DNA from: Lutibacter sp.
GTDB taxonomy: Bacteria; Bacteroidota; Bacteroidia; Flavobacteriales; Flavobacteriaceae
NCBI GenBank assembly: GCA_030683995.1
Contig: JAUXPH010000015.1
Coordinates: 208,416 to 272,415, forward strand
Direction: 5' to 3'
Length of the DNA: 64,000 nt
Each line of letters opens with the position of its first letter. Position 1 is the first letter of the stretch. The position numbers and the translations under genes are program-made. Under the pieces are notes generated by a model. The model searched no databases. It was not told the origin of the DNA and saw nothing but the letters and a program-made list of their open reading frames with translations. This document shows positions 39,333-50,127 of the stretch, piece after piece.

Positions 39333-40389
39333 AATTTATAAGTTGATTTAAAGATTTTATATACAAATCATAATTCCAGTAGTTCAACATAAATTCTTGT
39401 CCTCGTTTTGCTTTTTCTTTTATTTGTTTTGGATGATCTATAATATTTAGTAACAATGCTGTCAGTTCTCGCTCATCATTATTTTTGAATACCCAACCCG
39501 TATTTGGCTTTAACACTAAATCATGTGAAGCACCTACAGCCGAACTACACACAACAGGCAAGCCAGCAGCCATAGCTTCATTAACAACCAGTCCCCAAGG
39601 TTCAAAACTAGACGGCAAAATTAAAATCTGTGCACCTTGATAAGCTTGGAGCAAATCTGAACCAAATTTCTTTCCCAGCAGTTTAATTTGTGGAGTCATG
39701 GCGATCATTTTTTTTAATTCAGCCTTATCTTCGCCATCTCCAATAAGATTTAACTCGACATTCTTGTGTTGCTTAAGAACCGTTTGAAATGATTTTATAA
39801 GTAATTGTATGTTTTTTTCAGGTGCTAATCTACCCACAAAAATAAATTTGAGAGGGTTATTATTTAATGTTTCTACATGTTTTATTGCGAAATACTTTGC
39901 ATTACTAACCATCATAGGTAAAAAAAAGATTCGATTTTCAGGCATGCCATACTTTAGAAATAAATCACGATGCAAGCCAGTTCCTCCAGGCAGCCCCACG
40001 ATTTGCTTATTTGAAAAAATGAAATTCAAATAAATTTTTTTAACCATACCTTTTATTCCTGTTTTAGGCCTATAAGGGGTATCCGATTCAACCCCAATTG
40101 TACAAGAATTAACTATAGAAAATAACCACATAATTATGAAGGGCATATGATTGTATCCGTTTATAATAACCAACTCATTTTCCTTGGAACAATTCCATAG
40201 AAAAACAATGTTTTGCCACACACTACTTTCATCAAAGAGATGCTTTGCAGAGGCAACAATTGTATTGTCATTTGTTGCTGCCGAATTGGAATTCAAAAAA
40301 GAATAACTAATGCCTAATCTTTGATACACATTTTCTATCAAATCTTGGGTATAATTGGCAGGCTCAACAAATAGTGTATGAATTTTCAT
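39316..40389 (-). CDS. Glycosyltransferase (GT4)
   Basis: 357 aa; FVGRLAPEKNIQLLIKSF, LPSSFEPWGLVVNEAMAAGLPVVCSSAVGA. Confidence 0.92.
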   Translation of the reverse strand: MKIHTLFVEPANYTQDLIENVYQRLGISYSFLNSNSAATNDNTIVASAKHLFDESSVWQNIVFLWNCSKENELVIINGYNHMPFIIMWLFSIVNSCTIGVESDTPYRPKTGIKGMVKKIYLNFIFSNKQIVGLPGGTGLHRDLFLKYGMPENRIFFLPMMVSNAKYFAIKHVETLNNNPLKFIFVGRLAPEKNIQLLIKSFQTVLKQHKNVELNLIGDGEDKAELKKMIAMTPQIKLLGKKFGSDLLQAYQGAQILILPSSFEPWGLVVNEAMAAGLPVVCSSAVGASHDLVLKPNTGWVFKNNDERELTALLLNIIDHPKQIKEKAKRGQEFMLNYWNYDLYIKSLNQLINYVRKD

Positions 40390-41418
40390 TTACAACTTTT
40401 TAATAATGCGTTTTAAAAAATACTTTAACAGATAATAATTGGTAAATAAAAAATCGAATTTAGATTTACTGTATCTCAAATTATACAAATTTTGAACATT
40501 TGGACAAAATGTAGATTTGAAAGAATAATCTCCTCTGCCAAAACTAAAGTAGTACTCATCTTTTTTTTCTAATGAACTAATAAAATCCACATAAGTTGTA
40601 AGATTTATATATTTTATATCTGCATCATAAAGCGTTAACCAAAAAGTATATAATTTCTGCTCTACGTTTTTAAATACAAAAACAATTGATACTATTTTAT
40701 TTTGTTGCCAGTTAGTAATTAAAACCAACTCTTTTGAATCATATAATTTATGACAAAATTTTATAAATTTATCGTTAAAAAATGATTTATCGCGCCATCC
40801 ATTACTAATCATTTTGTTTCTAAGAGCAACAATCTCTTCAAAAGGAAAATTATTTGGAGAATCAAATACCTTAAAACCGTAAGCTTTGTTTATTTTTGAA
40901 ACTCTTAGCAACTCACTTCTTTGTCTTGATTTTAATTTACTGTAATACCCGATTTTTAAATCAGAATGAATAAATGAATGATTATTATAACAAGATATAG
41001 CAGTGCCAACGCCAAGGAAGTTTTTTAAATAATTTAATAATGAATCATCCGGCAGCAGGTTGTCCAGGCTGATTTTATTTATTTTTGATTCGTTTAAAAT
41101 TACTTTTGATAAATCTTTAAAGAAATTAAAGGCTGGTTTTTCTCCAATTACCCCACAAAAATCAGTATGTTCATCAAAAATAAATCTAAGCGTTTTTTTT
41201 TGATCAATATATAGCGGGATGTAGGAAACTATCTTGTTATTTTCCCGCATTATTATAAAAAAAAGATGTGTTTTATCAGATTCAAATTGAAATTCTTTAT
41301 AAGCTGTTAAAAAAAATGTTGGGGAATTAAAACTCCAGCCCACATGTTTATTATATACCCCTTCTAACTCAAACTTTATGTCATTTAAAATCTTAATCTC
41401 ATCAATTACTTCTAACAT
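40390..41418 (-). CDS. GNAT/FemAB-like acetyltransferase
   Basis: 342 aa; YYSKLKSRQRSELLRVSKINKAYGFKVFDS, YYFSFGRGDYSFKSTFCP. Confidence 0.75.
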   Translation of the reverse strand: MLEVIDEIKILNDIKFELEGVYNKHVGWSFNSPTFFLTAYKEFQFESDKTHLFFIIMRENNKIVSYIPLYIDQKKTLRFIFDEHTDFCGVIGEKPAFNFFKDLSKVILNESKINKISLDNLLPDDSLLNYLKNFLGVGTAISCYNNHSFIHSDLKIGYYSKLKSRQRSELLRVSKINKAYGFKVFDSPNNFPFEEIVALRNKMISNGWRDKSFFNDKFIKFCHKLYDSKELVLITNWQQNKIVSIVFVFKNVEQKLYTFWLTLYDADIKYINLTTYVDFISSLEKKDEYYFSFGRGDYSFKSTFCPNVQNLYNLRYSKSKFDFLFTNYYLLKYFLKRIIKKL

Positions 41419-41440
41419 TATTTATATTTATTTTTTTAAA

Positions 41441-42640
41441 TTAAACCCGTAGAGTTAATTCCAAATTATTTTTTGACACAGTTACTTTTTTACTATTATT
41501 TTTTGATAAAATAATAAAATTATATCCAATACACCCCACAGCGAACCAAAATAATAGTGTTATAAACTCATTTAACCCAACTATTAATGTTTCGAAAATT
41601 CCATTGACCAAAACTATTAAAACTATAAAGTAACAAAAACGAATAAAATAATCATCACTTCTAAATGACATTTTAAACGTTTTGAACACAAACTTTAGAA
41701 TACTGATTAAAAATACAAACCCAAATACAACACCATACATTATAACTATTGACAGGTACGTATTGTGAGGGCCTAAGGCTAATTCCGGGTAATCCCAATA
41801 CATCGGATTTGTCCACCCGTATTTATCAAGACCATGACCCAACCATATATTGTCCTGAGCAGTTTTTAACCCAATATCATAAACCTCTTCTCTAGTTTCA
41901 AATGCTCCCTCCTTACTATTTAAACGGTCTATACTGGTTATATATCCTAAGTTTGACGAAAAGTAAGCAATTATTAAAAAGAAAAAAACACTAATAACAA
42001 TTCGATAGTTGAAACCATAATTAAGAAATAGTCCTAAGACTAAACTAAGTAATGCTGCTTTAGAGCCTGACAAAAGAATCATTAAAATAAAAAAAATAAA
42101 CAAGACTATGTTTATCATCTTTTTGTGCCATAACTTGTCCATTGTTATAATGCTTAATACCCCCAACATTCCGAAAAGACCAACATCATTGGGATTAAAA
42201 CCAAGAGAGAGCCTTTGCAATTCGTTTGAGGCCACGACCGTTCCAAAAATTTTCCCAAGTATTACCATGATTAACATCATATATTTAAAATATCTGGTAA
42301 ACCAACTTTTATAATATGTGTAATTAGATACAACACCTAATACAATAAGGTTATAAGCAGCAAATTTTGCTAATAAATATAGGGAACTTTCTGAGGTTCT
42401 ATCGAAAAACAAAAAGTAAATTAGATTTAGTGCATTGACACTAAAAAAAATGACAAAGGATTTAAATACTATTTTATTGGTAAATAGACTTTTGGAATAA
42501 AAAGGAAAAGAAATTAATCCAAAAATCATTAAAAAATAATAAATTCCATTGGTAAGGGCAATCGGAACAATAAAATATAATTTAAACACTAACGTTATCA
42601 AAAGATAAATCCCAATTCCATATTTAGCTAAAAATTTCAT
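41441..42640 (-). CDS. O-antigen polymerase/ligase family membrane protein (Wzy-like)
   Basis: 399 aa polytopic protein; GHGLDKYGWTNPMYWDYPELALGPHNTYLSIVIMYGVVFG. Confidence 0.85.
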   Translation of the reverse strand: MKFLAKYGIGIYLLITLVFKLYFIVPIALTNGIYYFLMIFGLISFPFYSKSLFTNKIVFKSFVIFFSVNALNLIYFLFFDRTSESSLYLLAKFAAYNLIVLGVVSNYTYYKSWFTRYFKYMMLIMVILGKIFGTVVASNELQRLSLGFNPNDVGLFGMLGVLSIITMDKLWHKKMINIVLFIFFILMILLSGSKAALLSLVLGLFLNYGFNYRIVISVFFFLIIAYFSSNLGYITSIDRLNSKEGAFETREEVYDIGLKTAQDNIWLGHGLDKYGWTNPMYWDYPELALGPHNTYLSIVIMYGVVFGFVFLISILKFVFKTFKMSFRSDDYFIRFCYFIVLIVLVNGIFETLIVGLNEFITLLFWFAVGCIGYNFIILSKNNSKKVTVSKNNLELTLRV

Positions 42641-43809
42641 TACTCTTTATTTTTTTTGGTTATTTTAAGTAAAAACGCTTTTATCAAAATATCTATATGA
42701 TAATTAATATTCATATCCGGGAAATAGTTTCTGTTTTGATAATGGTACAAAATATTTTCTTGTAATGCAGTTATATCCGATTTATCGATAAGTTGTCTTT
42801 GGGAATAATTTGGTTTAACAATTTCCGAAATTCCCTGACCATTAACCGCTATAAAAGGAACGCCACAGGCATGAGCTTCCAGATATACACATCCAAAAGC
42901 TTCCCAATAGGAAGGTAAAACAAATAAATCGATTGTATTATAAAAATTTAATAATTCATGATGTTGCACCGTATCCAGAAAAAAAACATGCGCTTCGAGA
43001 TTGTTCTCTATTACAAATTTTTGACATTGTTTTAAAGTTACTCCTGTTCCAATAAAAAAAACGCGGATGGAATTGTATTGTTCTTTAACAAGTTCATTTA
43101 CTGCTTTAATTAATGTAATCTGATCTTTTATATCCCAAAAATTAGCCACACATCCTATCGTAAATTTATCTACATCCTTTTGCCCTGCAATAGGATAAAA
43201 TTTTTGATTGTTAATCCCATTATACAGCACATACTCTTTCGTTGGCTTATATCCAGGTATCGCATGCAGCTCATCGAGTGTCTTTTGACTAACCCCTATA
43301 TTCCAATTGGCCTGATTTAATAAAGGAACATGAAATTGATTAATCCAATACTTATTAACGCCCCTAATCCATTTATTTTGAAAACGACCGTTAGTATATC
43401 CCATAACATCAAAGCCATGGTGCTGGACGATAGATTCTGCCCCAATTTTTTTGGCCAACTGTATTGCCAAAACACCAAAAGGATAGGTCACATGACCATG
43501 AATAAATTTAATACTGTCGAGCTTATTGTTTGTCAGTTTAATAAGTTTTTTTGTCAACTTATTAATATTTATTTTACTAAATAAACCAGGAAAAAGAAAG
43601 GATGGAAAATCCAATAACTTCATTTGATGAACCCGAACTCCATGATATTCATACGATTGCTCTAATCCTGAATTTATGGACTTAATGACAATGACTTCAT
43701 AATCACTTCCGTTTTGTATTGCCTTTACCTGATCATAAACAAAGGGTCCGGTGAAATTTTCTTCAGACGGAAAAAATGGCGTTAAAATCACATAATATTG
43801 TTTTATCAT
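42640..43809 (-). CDS. Glycosyltransferase (GT4)
   Basis: 389 aa; HGHVTYPFGVLAIQLAKKIG, LFVLPSYWEAFGCVYLEAHACGVPFIAVNGQGISE. Confidence 0.92.
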   Translation of the reverse strand: MIKQYYVILTPFFPSEENFTGPFVYDQVKAIQNGSDYEVIVIKSINSGLEQSYEYHGVRVHQMKLLDFPSFLFPGLFSKININKLTKKLIKLTNNKLDSIKFIHGHVTYPFGVLAIQLAKKIGAESIVQHHGFDVMGYTNGRFQNKWIRGVNKYWINQFHVPLLNQANWNIGVSQKTLDELHAIPGYKPTKEYVLYNGINNQKFYPIAGQKDVDKFTIGCVANFWDIKDQITLIKAVNELVKEQYNSIRVFFIGTGVTLKQCQKFVIENNLEAHVFFLDTVQHHELLNFYNTIDLFVLPSYWEAFGCVYLEAHACGVPFIAVNGQGISEIVKPNYSQRQLIDKSDITALQENILYHYQNRNYFPDMNINYHIDILIKAFLLKITKKNKE

Positions 43810-45113
43810 AACATTCCCAATTTCATGATGACAACAATCATTATTGACAGAACAACATTCAATACCATAAACATTGGATTAATTTTTTGTTTTGCTTTAC
43901 GCAAAAACAAAAATAAAGTTATTGCGTGCAAAGATGCTATTAATAATCTAAAAATAAGCATTGTCTGTAAATCGAATAAATACAATAAAAAGGCAGAAAT
44001 AAGAACGGAAAATATACCAAAATAAGTAAAAATGGAAGCAACCAACTTTGAGTTTCCTTTTTTTAAGAAATATTTTTCTAAAATCTCCCTTACCCTATTA
44101 TTTACAAATGTGCCTATTAATAGGATGCTTATTGGAAAAGAATTTTCATACGCTTCCGTTAATAGATACTTTATTATATAAGGTTTTAAAAAAAACATTG
44201 TCATCATAATTACTATTAGCACCAATAACATCATGCCAATTAATTTTTCTTTTTCACGCATCAAAATATCGTCAGAATAGTTCTCAAAGGCACGAACGCC
44301 CCAAACAGTAAACAATCCTGATAAACCAACTGTCAGTAAACCAATGATTCTTTGCGCCATCCCTAAATAACCTATTTGAACCATATTATCAGGGCTAAAG
44401 TACGCCAATAATAATCTGTCTGAGGATTGATATAACAAGCCAACCATCCCTAAAAAAAACAATGGAAGGCTGTATTTTTTAATAGACATAATCAAATCTA
44501 AATGCAATGAATTCTCTTGATAATTAGAAAAAAGCAACGATTTGTGGTATTTTATATTAACCAAAAACAAATACAGACTAGATACCAGCAACCCTAAACT
44601 TAATGCTATTAATTTATCAGTCATTATTAATACCAATAAGAGTGTAAAGGAATACCTGACGATGGTGCTAATGGTAGAGGTAACAGAATATTTTTGAAAA
44701 TCATTTGTATTTAAAAAATGATTTTGAGGCAAAAAAGAGATATTTTCTAAAAAAAGTGATATGGAATACAAAACTACAATCAGAATGGGAATGCTCATTT
44801 TTGAAGCACCAAACAGACTAAATAAAACAAAGAAAATCAATACCAAAATACTGGCACGAATCCATATTTTATGTTGCATGAATTTTATTACATTTTCATC
44901 CTCATTTTCTTTATAAAATTTGGTGCTGCTATTGGTGAGCCCCATAGAAATGAACTGATTTACGAATGGACCATAGGCTAACAATAAATCCAATTTCCCT
45001 AATTGTTCAGGAGCTACATTCCTAGCAATAATAGGCACTACCAAAAAGCCAAAAACCAGTTTTATGACATTTGAGAACGTTATCCATAACGAATCTTTGT
45101 CTAGAAATTTCAT
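43806..45113 (-). CDS. Oligosaccharide flippase family protein (Wzx-like)
   Basis: 435 aa, ~12-14 TM, LVFGFLVVPIIARNVAPEQLGKLDLLLAYGPFVNQFISMGL. Confidence 0.88.
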   Translation of the reverse strand: MKFLDKDSLWITFSNVIKLVFGFLVVPIIARNVAPEQLGKLDLLLAYGPFVNQFISMGLTNSSTKFYKENEDENVIKFMQHKIWIRASILVLIFFVLFSLFGASKMSIPILIVVLYSISLFLENISFLPQNHFLNTNDFQKYSVTSTISTIVRYSFTLLLVLIMTDKLIALSLGLLVSSLYLFLVNIKYHKSLLFSNYQENSLHLDLIMSIKKYSLPLFFLGMVGLLYQSSDRLLLAYFSPDNMVQIGYLGMAQRIIGLLTVGLSGLFTVWGVRAFENYSDDILMREKEKLIGMMLLVLIVIMMTMFFLKPYIIKYLLTEAYENSFPISILLIGTFVNNRVREILEKYFLKKGNSKLVASIFTYFGIFSVLISAFLLYLFDLQTMLIFRLLIASLHAITLFLFLRKAKQKINPMFMVLNVVLSIMIVVIMKLGML

Positions 45114-45175
45114 TTAGTGATAAGAATTAAAAAAGACAGGCTGTTTTATGATGGAATTATTTTGTTAAACAATAA

Positions 45176-46243
45176 TTAATTTTTATCATATAATTGTACT
45201 ATGACCTCTTCCCAATCTTTTACCCTTATCTTCCAGTCAAAAGACTGTGCTAATTTGATTGCTTCTTGTGATACGGCATTAAGCTTATGAGTATTATTTT
45301 TTAGATCGTTTATTATTGAAATCATATCATCAACACTTTTAACTACCCATCCATTCACCTCGTTTGTTATCCATTCCTGTGCACCATAATCATCATATAC
45401 AATGGAAGGCACTCCAGCTGCCGCGGTTTCTAAAGTTACTTTAGGAAATCCTTCTGATCGTGATGGTAAAATGTGAAGATCTGTTTCTTTTAATATTGCT
45501 TTTAATTGATCTGAGGTGACTAATCCTTTATAAATAACATTATTTAACTTTAGATGGCTTATTTCGGAATCTACGTCAATTTTACCATTTCCACTTCCAG
45601 CAAGGTAAAATGTAATTTCAGGGAAGTTACTGGCCAATTCTAAATAGTCATAAACTCCTTTTCTAACTAAATCATTCCCAATCATCAAAACTTTACTTAA
45701 TGATCTTTCTGATGATTTAATTTTAAAAAGCCCTGAATCGACTCCTAGATAAAGAATTTCATCATCTGTATTAAGTCCAATTTTTTCATAATTATAGTTT
45801 TTCATATAATTAGTTATACTATACTGCTTATCAAAATAAGAACGTGATTTAATATAGTTATGCAAAGTGTCAAGATTAATTAGCGCATTTTTCATAGCTA
45901 TCTCATCAATAATTCCTTCAACTGTAGAAAAACTTTTCTTTCTAAATACTTTCAATAAAAATCTATTCCATTTCCATACCTCTCCTTTGGGCAAATAGGC
46001 CACGTCGCAATACCAAATACCCCATAAAAAACCTAAATATATCGATATTCTTGCCGGTTTGAAACAATGAAATAGGTTTAGATTTTTTTGCTTTTCAGGT
46101 AATTCTAATTTTCCACCTTCAAGAGTTAAAGAATAAACCTGAAATATTTCAGAATTCAAATATTTTGCTAATGCACGACAATTTAAATTTTGGGCATTGG
46201 TATAGTTAATAAATCCCCCTAAAAAAACTTTAATTTTTGCCAT
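45176..46243 (-). CDS. Glycosyltransferase (GT4)
   Basis: 355 aa; LHILPSRSEGFPKVTLETAAAGVPSIVYDDYGAQEWI. Confidence 0.9.
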   Translation of the reverse strand: MAKIKVFLGGFINYTNAQNLNCRALAKYLNSEIFQVYSLTLEGGKLELPEKQKNLNLFHCFKPARISIYLGFLWGIWYCDVAYLPKGEVWKWNRFLLKVFRKKSFSTVEGIIDEIAMKNALINLDTLHNYIKSRSYFDKQYSITNYMKNYNYEKIGLNTDDEILYLGVDSGLFKIKSSERSLSKVLMIGNDLVRKGVYDYLELASNFPEITFYLAGSGNGKIDVDSEISHLKLNNVIYKGLVTSDQLKAILKETDLHILPSRSEGFPKVTLETAAAGVPSIVYDDYGAQEWITNEVNGWVVKSVDDMISIINDLKNNTHKLNAVSQEAIKLAQSFDWKIRVKDWEEVIVQLYDKN

Positions 46244-47375
46244 GATGAATCAAATCGATTATTGCGATTTCATTTAAAGGTTCATAATAATTTAATGCCC
46301 ATTTTTTTACTCTTAGACAAAATTCAAAATATTTTTGATTTTTAGTATTGTAAATAAGAATTATATCTTCTAATTCCAAGTTTTCATTTGGGTAATTAAA
46401 TTCTTCCAAAAATATTTTATTTCCTATTGCATTGGGAATAATATAAGTAGGTATTCCAGCAAGTGCAAATTCAAAAATACTGGTTGACGATTGCGTAATA
46501 TGAAGCATAGTATTTTCTGTAAGTTTTTCAATGGTATCATTTGTAAATTTTACAAATGGATACGATTTCAGGATATCACTTAAATCAATAGCATTATTAA
46601 ATCTAGGATGCGATTTTAAAAGTAATTGTAAGCCATTTGATACAAATGAGTTTTGTGTTTTTACTAAAAAGGACTTCAACTTGTTCTTTTCTTCAAGTAA
46701 TTCATTTTCATTTAGGTCAGCGGTTAGTTGTAAAGTGTATAAAACATTATTTTTAACAATTGAACTGTCACTGCTATTTAAGATTACTTCTGAATTTCCT
46801 GTCACTACTACTTTAGCATCTTCATTTAATTTCAAAAAAGGATTGTTTTTATAGAAAATTTCTTTAAAACCATTTCCATTGACAAGAAACCGAATTCTAT
46901 TGTTGCGCAAGTTATTGTTTAACTCTCCCTTTTGATTAAAGTAACCCCAATGCCAACTATAAATAATCCCATGTTGTAAGTCATACACTTTTGAGTTGGC
47001 ATTAAGACCCAGAAGTACATTAATCATTGAATTGGAAATAGTAATATAACAATTGGCTTTAAAAAAATTCATTGAAATAACTGAAACTATTTTTCCAATA
47101 AATTCGTCACGTTGCTCCATTGCTGTAAATAAAAATAAAGGGAGCATTTTTCTTAGAAGAATAATGATATAAAACCAAAAATCGAATTGAAACGCTTTTT
47201 TGCTTCTAGTAACAGAAGTATTCCTGTCTGGTTCTTCAATTACAAGATATTTTAGATGGTGCTTTTCACACATTTTAATAAAGGGATCAAAAAAAGGATT
47301 TGTTCCTTTTTCGCTCCTATTAAAATGTTGTGGGTAATAAAAAACAACATCGTAAGGTTTTTTAAAAAAAAGCAT
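46230..47375 (-). CDS. Polysaccharide biosynthesis protein, possible GT-B fold glycosyltransferase
   Basis: 381 aa; LLLKSHPRFNN, LHITQSSTSIFEFALAGIPTYIIPNAIGN resemble capsule GT-B proteins; exact family not recognised. Confidence 0.55.
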   Translation of the reverse strand: MLFFKKPYDVVFYYPQHFNRSEKGTNPFFDPFIKMCEKHHLKYLVIEEPDRNTSVTRSKKAFQFDFWFYIIILLRKMLPLFLFTAMEQRDEFIGKIVSVISMNFFKANCYITISNSMINVLLGLNANSKVYDLQHGIIYSWHWGYFNQKGELNNNLRNNRIRFLVNGNGFKEIFYKNNPFLKLNEDAKVVVTGNSEVILNSSDSSIVKNNVLYTLQLTADLNENELLEEKNKLKSFLVKTQNSFVSNGLQLLLKSHPRFNNAIDLSDILKSYPFVKFTNDTIEKLTENTMLHITQSSTSIFEFALAGIPTYIIPNAIGNKIFLEEFNYPNENLELEDIILIYNTKNQKYFEFCLRVKKWALNYYEPLNEIAIIDLIHHGKN

Positions 47376-47401
47376 TTTTTATTATTTTATAAATGATTTT
47401 T

Positions 47402-48457
47402 TTAATTGATTTCTATCAAATCAAAACTAAATCGAGTACCTTTTTCGATATCTTTTTTTGCCATTTTTCCAATACAATCATTAAAATACTTAGGATGCAA
47501 CCCAAATCCCGGCCTTATAGACATTACATTCTTTTCGGTAATAACTTCCCCAGCTTTAATATCTTTCACTACATATAATGAGCGAGAAAAATCCCTACCC
47601 TTCACTTGTTTATCCGTCAAAGTATAGTTCAAAACACCAATTGCTTTTTCAGCTTCGCGTACTGCCTTTACCATTTCGGTAAATTCCTTTTCATCCATAG
47701 AAAACGAAGCATCGGGGCCACCAACGGAATGGTCTAAAATAAAATGTTTTTCAATTATTTTTGCGCCAAAACAGGTTGCAACTACAGGTACCGTGCTACC
47801 TATTGTATGATCTGATAAACCGGTAACCACATTAAAGCGCTCGGCCAAATCTTTTACCATAGACATATTGGCTTCTTCTATTGGCGCCGGGTAACTAGAG
47901 GTACATTTTAATAAGGCAATATAATTATTCCCCATTCTCCTGCAAGCATCTAATGCCAATTCAATATCTTCAATCTCTGCAATCCCTGTAGAGATAATAA
48001 TCGGTTTCCCTTTAGATGCCACGTACTCAATTAATGGGATATCAGTAATTTCAAAAGAAGCGATTTTATAAGCGGGTACACTAAGGTTTTCTAAAAAATC
48101 AACAGCTGTTTTGTCAAAAGGCGAGGAAAAACATATTAATCCTTCTTCTTTAGCTACACTCATTAATTCTTCATGCCATTCCCAAGGGGTGTGGGCAGTT
48201 TTATATAAATCATGCAAATATTGACCATCCCAAAGTGTGCCTTGACTAATTTTAAAATCTTCTTTTTTGGAATCAAGAGTAATAGTATCTGCAGTAAATG
48301 TTTGCAATTTTATACAATCAGCTCCTGCTCGTTTTGCAGCTCTAACGGTTTCAATAGCCGTTTTAATACTCCCATTATGATTTGCGGATAATTCAGCAAT
48401 AATGAAGACTGGTGAGTTTTGGGCTATTATATGATGGCCTATTTTTATATTTTTCAT
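47402..48457 (-). CDS. pseI: Pseudaminic acid synthase (NeuB family)
   Basis: 351 aa; PVFIIAELSANHNGSIKTAIETVRAAKRAGADCIKLQTFTADTIT, C-terminal SAF domain. Confidence 0.93.
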   Translation of the reverse strand: MKNIKIGHHIIAQNSPVFIIAELSANHNGSIKTAIETVRAAKRAGADCIKLQTFTADTITLDSKKEDFKISQGTLWDGQYLHDLYKTAHTPWEWHEELMSVAKEEGLICFSSPFDKTAVDFLENLSVPAYKIASFEITDIPLIEYVASKGKPIIISTGIAEIEDIELALDACRRMGNNYIALLKCTSSYPAPIEEANMSMVKDLAERFNVVTGLSDHTIGSTVPVVATCFGAKIIEKHFILDHSVGGPDASFSMDEKEFTEMVKAVREAEKAIGVLNYTLTDKQVKGRDFSRSLYVVKDIKAGEVITEKNVMSIRPGFGLHPKYFNDCIGKMAKKDIEKGTRFSFDLIEIN

Positions 48458-48467
48458 TTTTAATGTT

Positions 48468-49418
48468 TTATTTTATATACTCTTCAAAACCTTTATAGAA
48501 TTTTCTGCCAATGGCATTTTCTTTATAATTAGACAATTCGTATCCTAATTTATCTTCAATTGACCATAATAAATCTTCAAAACCAAAAATGTGTCTGTAC
48601 AATACTGTACTAGAAAATCTAGGATTTATTTCAAAAACTTTGGGCAAATTTTCTGTTATTCTTAATTGTACATTGATGCTTCCAACTAAATCTAACTTAA
48701 CTGCCAATTTTTCTAAAAGAGCTTTTATATCATTGTTTTCAATCACTTCACCATAACCACTATAGCCACCTGTAAGTTCTCTTTTAAAAATTTGAGATCT
48801 TATTTCGCCTTCACAACTCCTAAACAAACCACAAGTGAATTCCCCATTTTTATCAGTTATAAACTCTTGAACTACGTAATTTTCAATATCGTTTCTGGTA
48901 TAAAATAAAAACTCTTCCATAGTATTAATCATATGAATGTCTTTACTCCCTGAACCTGTTTTAGATTTTAGAATAACGGGAAATGACTCTATACTTATTA
49001 ATTCTTTCGCTAAAAATGTTTCTGGAAAAGGCAGATTTTCGTTTTTTAAAAACTCGGCAGTTTTAAATTTATCAAAACCTATTTCTAATGCCAAAGATGA
49101 AGCTGTTATCATTTTTGCCCTGCCAATTGTATCCAAAATATTTTGGGCTGAAAAAAACCTCAACTCAGGCTCCGCAATTGGAATGATAATATCAATGGCA
49201 TGCTCTTCTATAAATAATTCTAATCTTTTTAAATAATCTGGGTGTGTGAAACGTAAACCTACTGAAAAATTAGGATAAATAAATTGTGCGGCATTTTTAT
49301 CTGAGATATCGATTCCGAATAAGTTTTTTGTATAGCTCGATTTTAATAATATTTTACCAATACTTTGTCCGATATCACCTCCGCAACCAGTAACTAATAT
49401 ATTCAATGCTTTTTTCAT
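48468..49418 (-). CDS. ATP-grasp domain protein
   Basis: 316 aa; ILVTGCGGDIGQSIGKIL, PVILKSKTGSGSKDIHMI, KVFEINPRFSSTVLYRHIFGF. Confidence 0.9.
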   Translation of the reverse strand: MKKALNILVTGCGGDIGQSIGKILLKSSYTKNLFGIDISDKNAAQFIYPNFSVGLRFTHPDYLKRLELFIEEHAIDIIIPIAEPELRFFSAQNILDTIGRAKMITASSLALEIGFDKFKTAEFLKNENLPFPETFLAKELISIESFPVILKSKTGSGSKDIHMINTMEEFLFYTRNDIENYVVQEFITDKNGEFTCGLFRSCEGEIRSQIFKRELTGGYSGYGEVIENNDIKALLEKLAVKLDLVGSINVQLRITENLPKVFEINPRFSSTVLYRHIFGFEDLLWSIEDKLGYELSNYKENAIGRKFYKGFEEYIK

Positions 49419-49428
49419 GTTCTAAAAA

Positions 49429-50127
49429 TCAATTTCTTTTTAAAATTTCTGTTAAGTACTTTATTTCAGGATCCTTTTCTTCAATTTCGTTTACTAGCTT
49501 TTCAACATTATAATCTGTTGATACAAATTGAAAACATTTGTTTAAGGTATTAATAATACACCAAGATGCTTTTCCTCCTGTTTGTCTTGATTGCCCAACT
49601 GATCCAGGATTTATTAAAATGCTATTTGTGTTTTTAATTGCAAAAGCGTAATGTGAATGCCCTACTAATACGAAATCGTGTTCTTTTGAATCACACTTTA
49701 GTATGGTTTCATTTTCACAATCTGGATAAATATAATAGTCATTTGACCAGGGGCTGCCATGACTCATCAAAAAAGAGACTCCATCAAATTGTACAGATTT
49801 TGTTTCTGGTAAATCTTTCAAAAACTCCAACTGTCTCATTGTCAGCTTATTTATAGCTTCCTGATGACCACTCCCATATTTTAAACGAATTGCCTCTTTC
49901 AATGATGGTGTGTCTATTAAATTTTCAAGTATTTTTTCATGATTCCCTTTGATAATATCAAAACTCCATTCTGAAAGTAGTTTCAATATTTTATCCGGAT
50001 GATAATAATACCCGACAATATCTCCAAGTAATAATATGTGTGCTACTTTTTTTTTCTTAGCGATTTTTAAAACCGCTACTAATGCATCGTAATTACCATG
50101 AATATCCGAGATAATCGCTATTTTCAT
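49429..50127 (-). CDS. Calcineurin-like metallophosphoesterase (YfcE/MJ0936-type)
   Basis: 232 aa; IISDIHGNYDALVAVL, LLGDIVGYYYHPDKIL, IKGNHEKIL, VGHSHYAFAI, INPGSVGQSR. Confidence 0.93.
   Translation of the reverse strand: MKIAIISDIHGNYDALVAVLKIAKKKKVAHILLLGDIVGYYYHPDKILKLLSEWSFDIIKGNHEKILENLIDTPSLKEAIRLKYGSGHQEAINKLTMRQLEFLKDLPETKSVQFDGVSFLMSHGSPWSNDYYIYPDCENETILKCDSKEHDFVLVGHSHYAFAIKNTNSILINPGSVGQSRQTGGKASWCIINTLNKCFQFVSTDYNVEKLVNEIEEKDPEIKYLTEILKRN

Noticed and set aside
36727-47375. Novel system in the dense glycosyltransferase block
   Set aside because: Gene content (GT4, GT11-like, deacetylase, FemAB/GNAT, Wzy, Wzx) is ordinary for a Wzx/Wzy polysaccharide locus.
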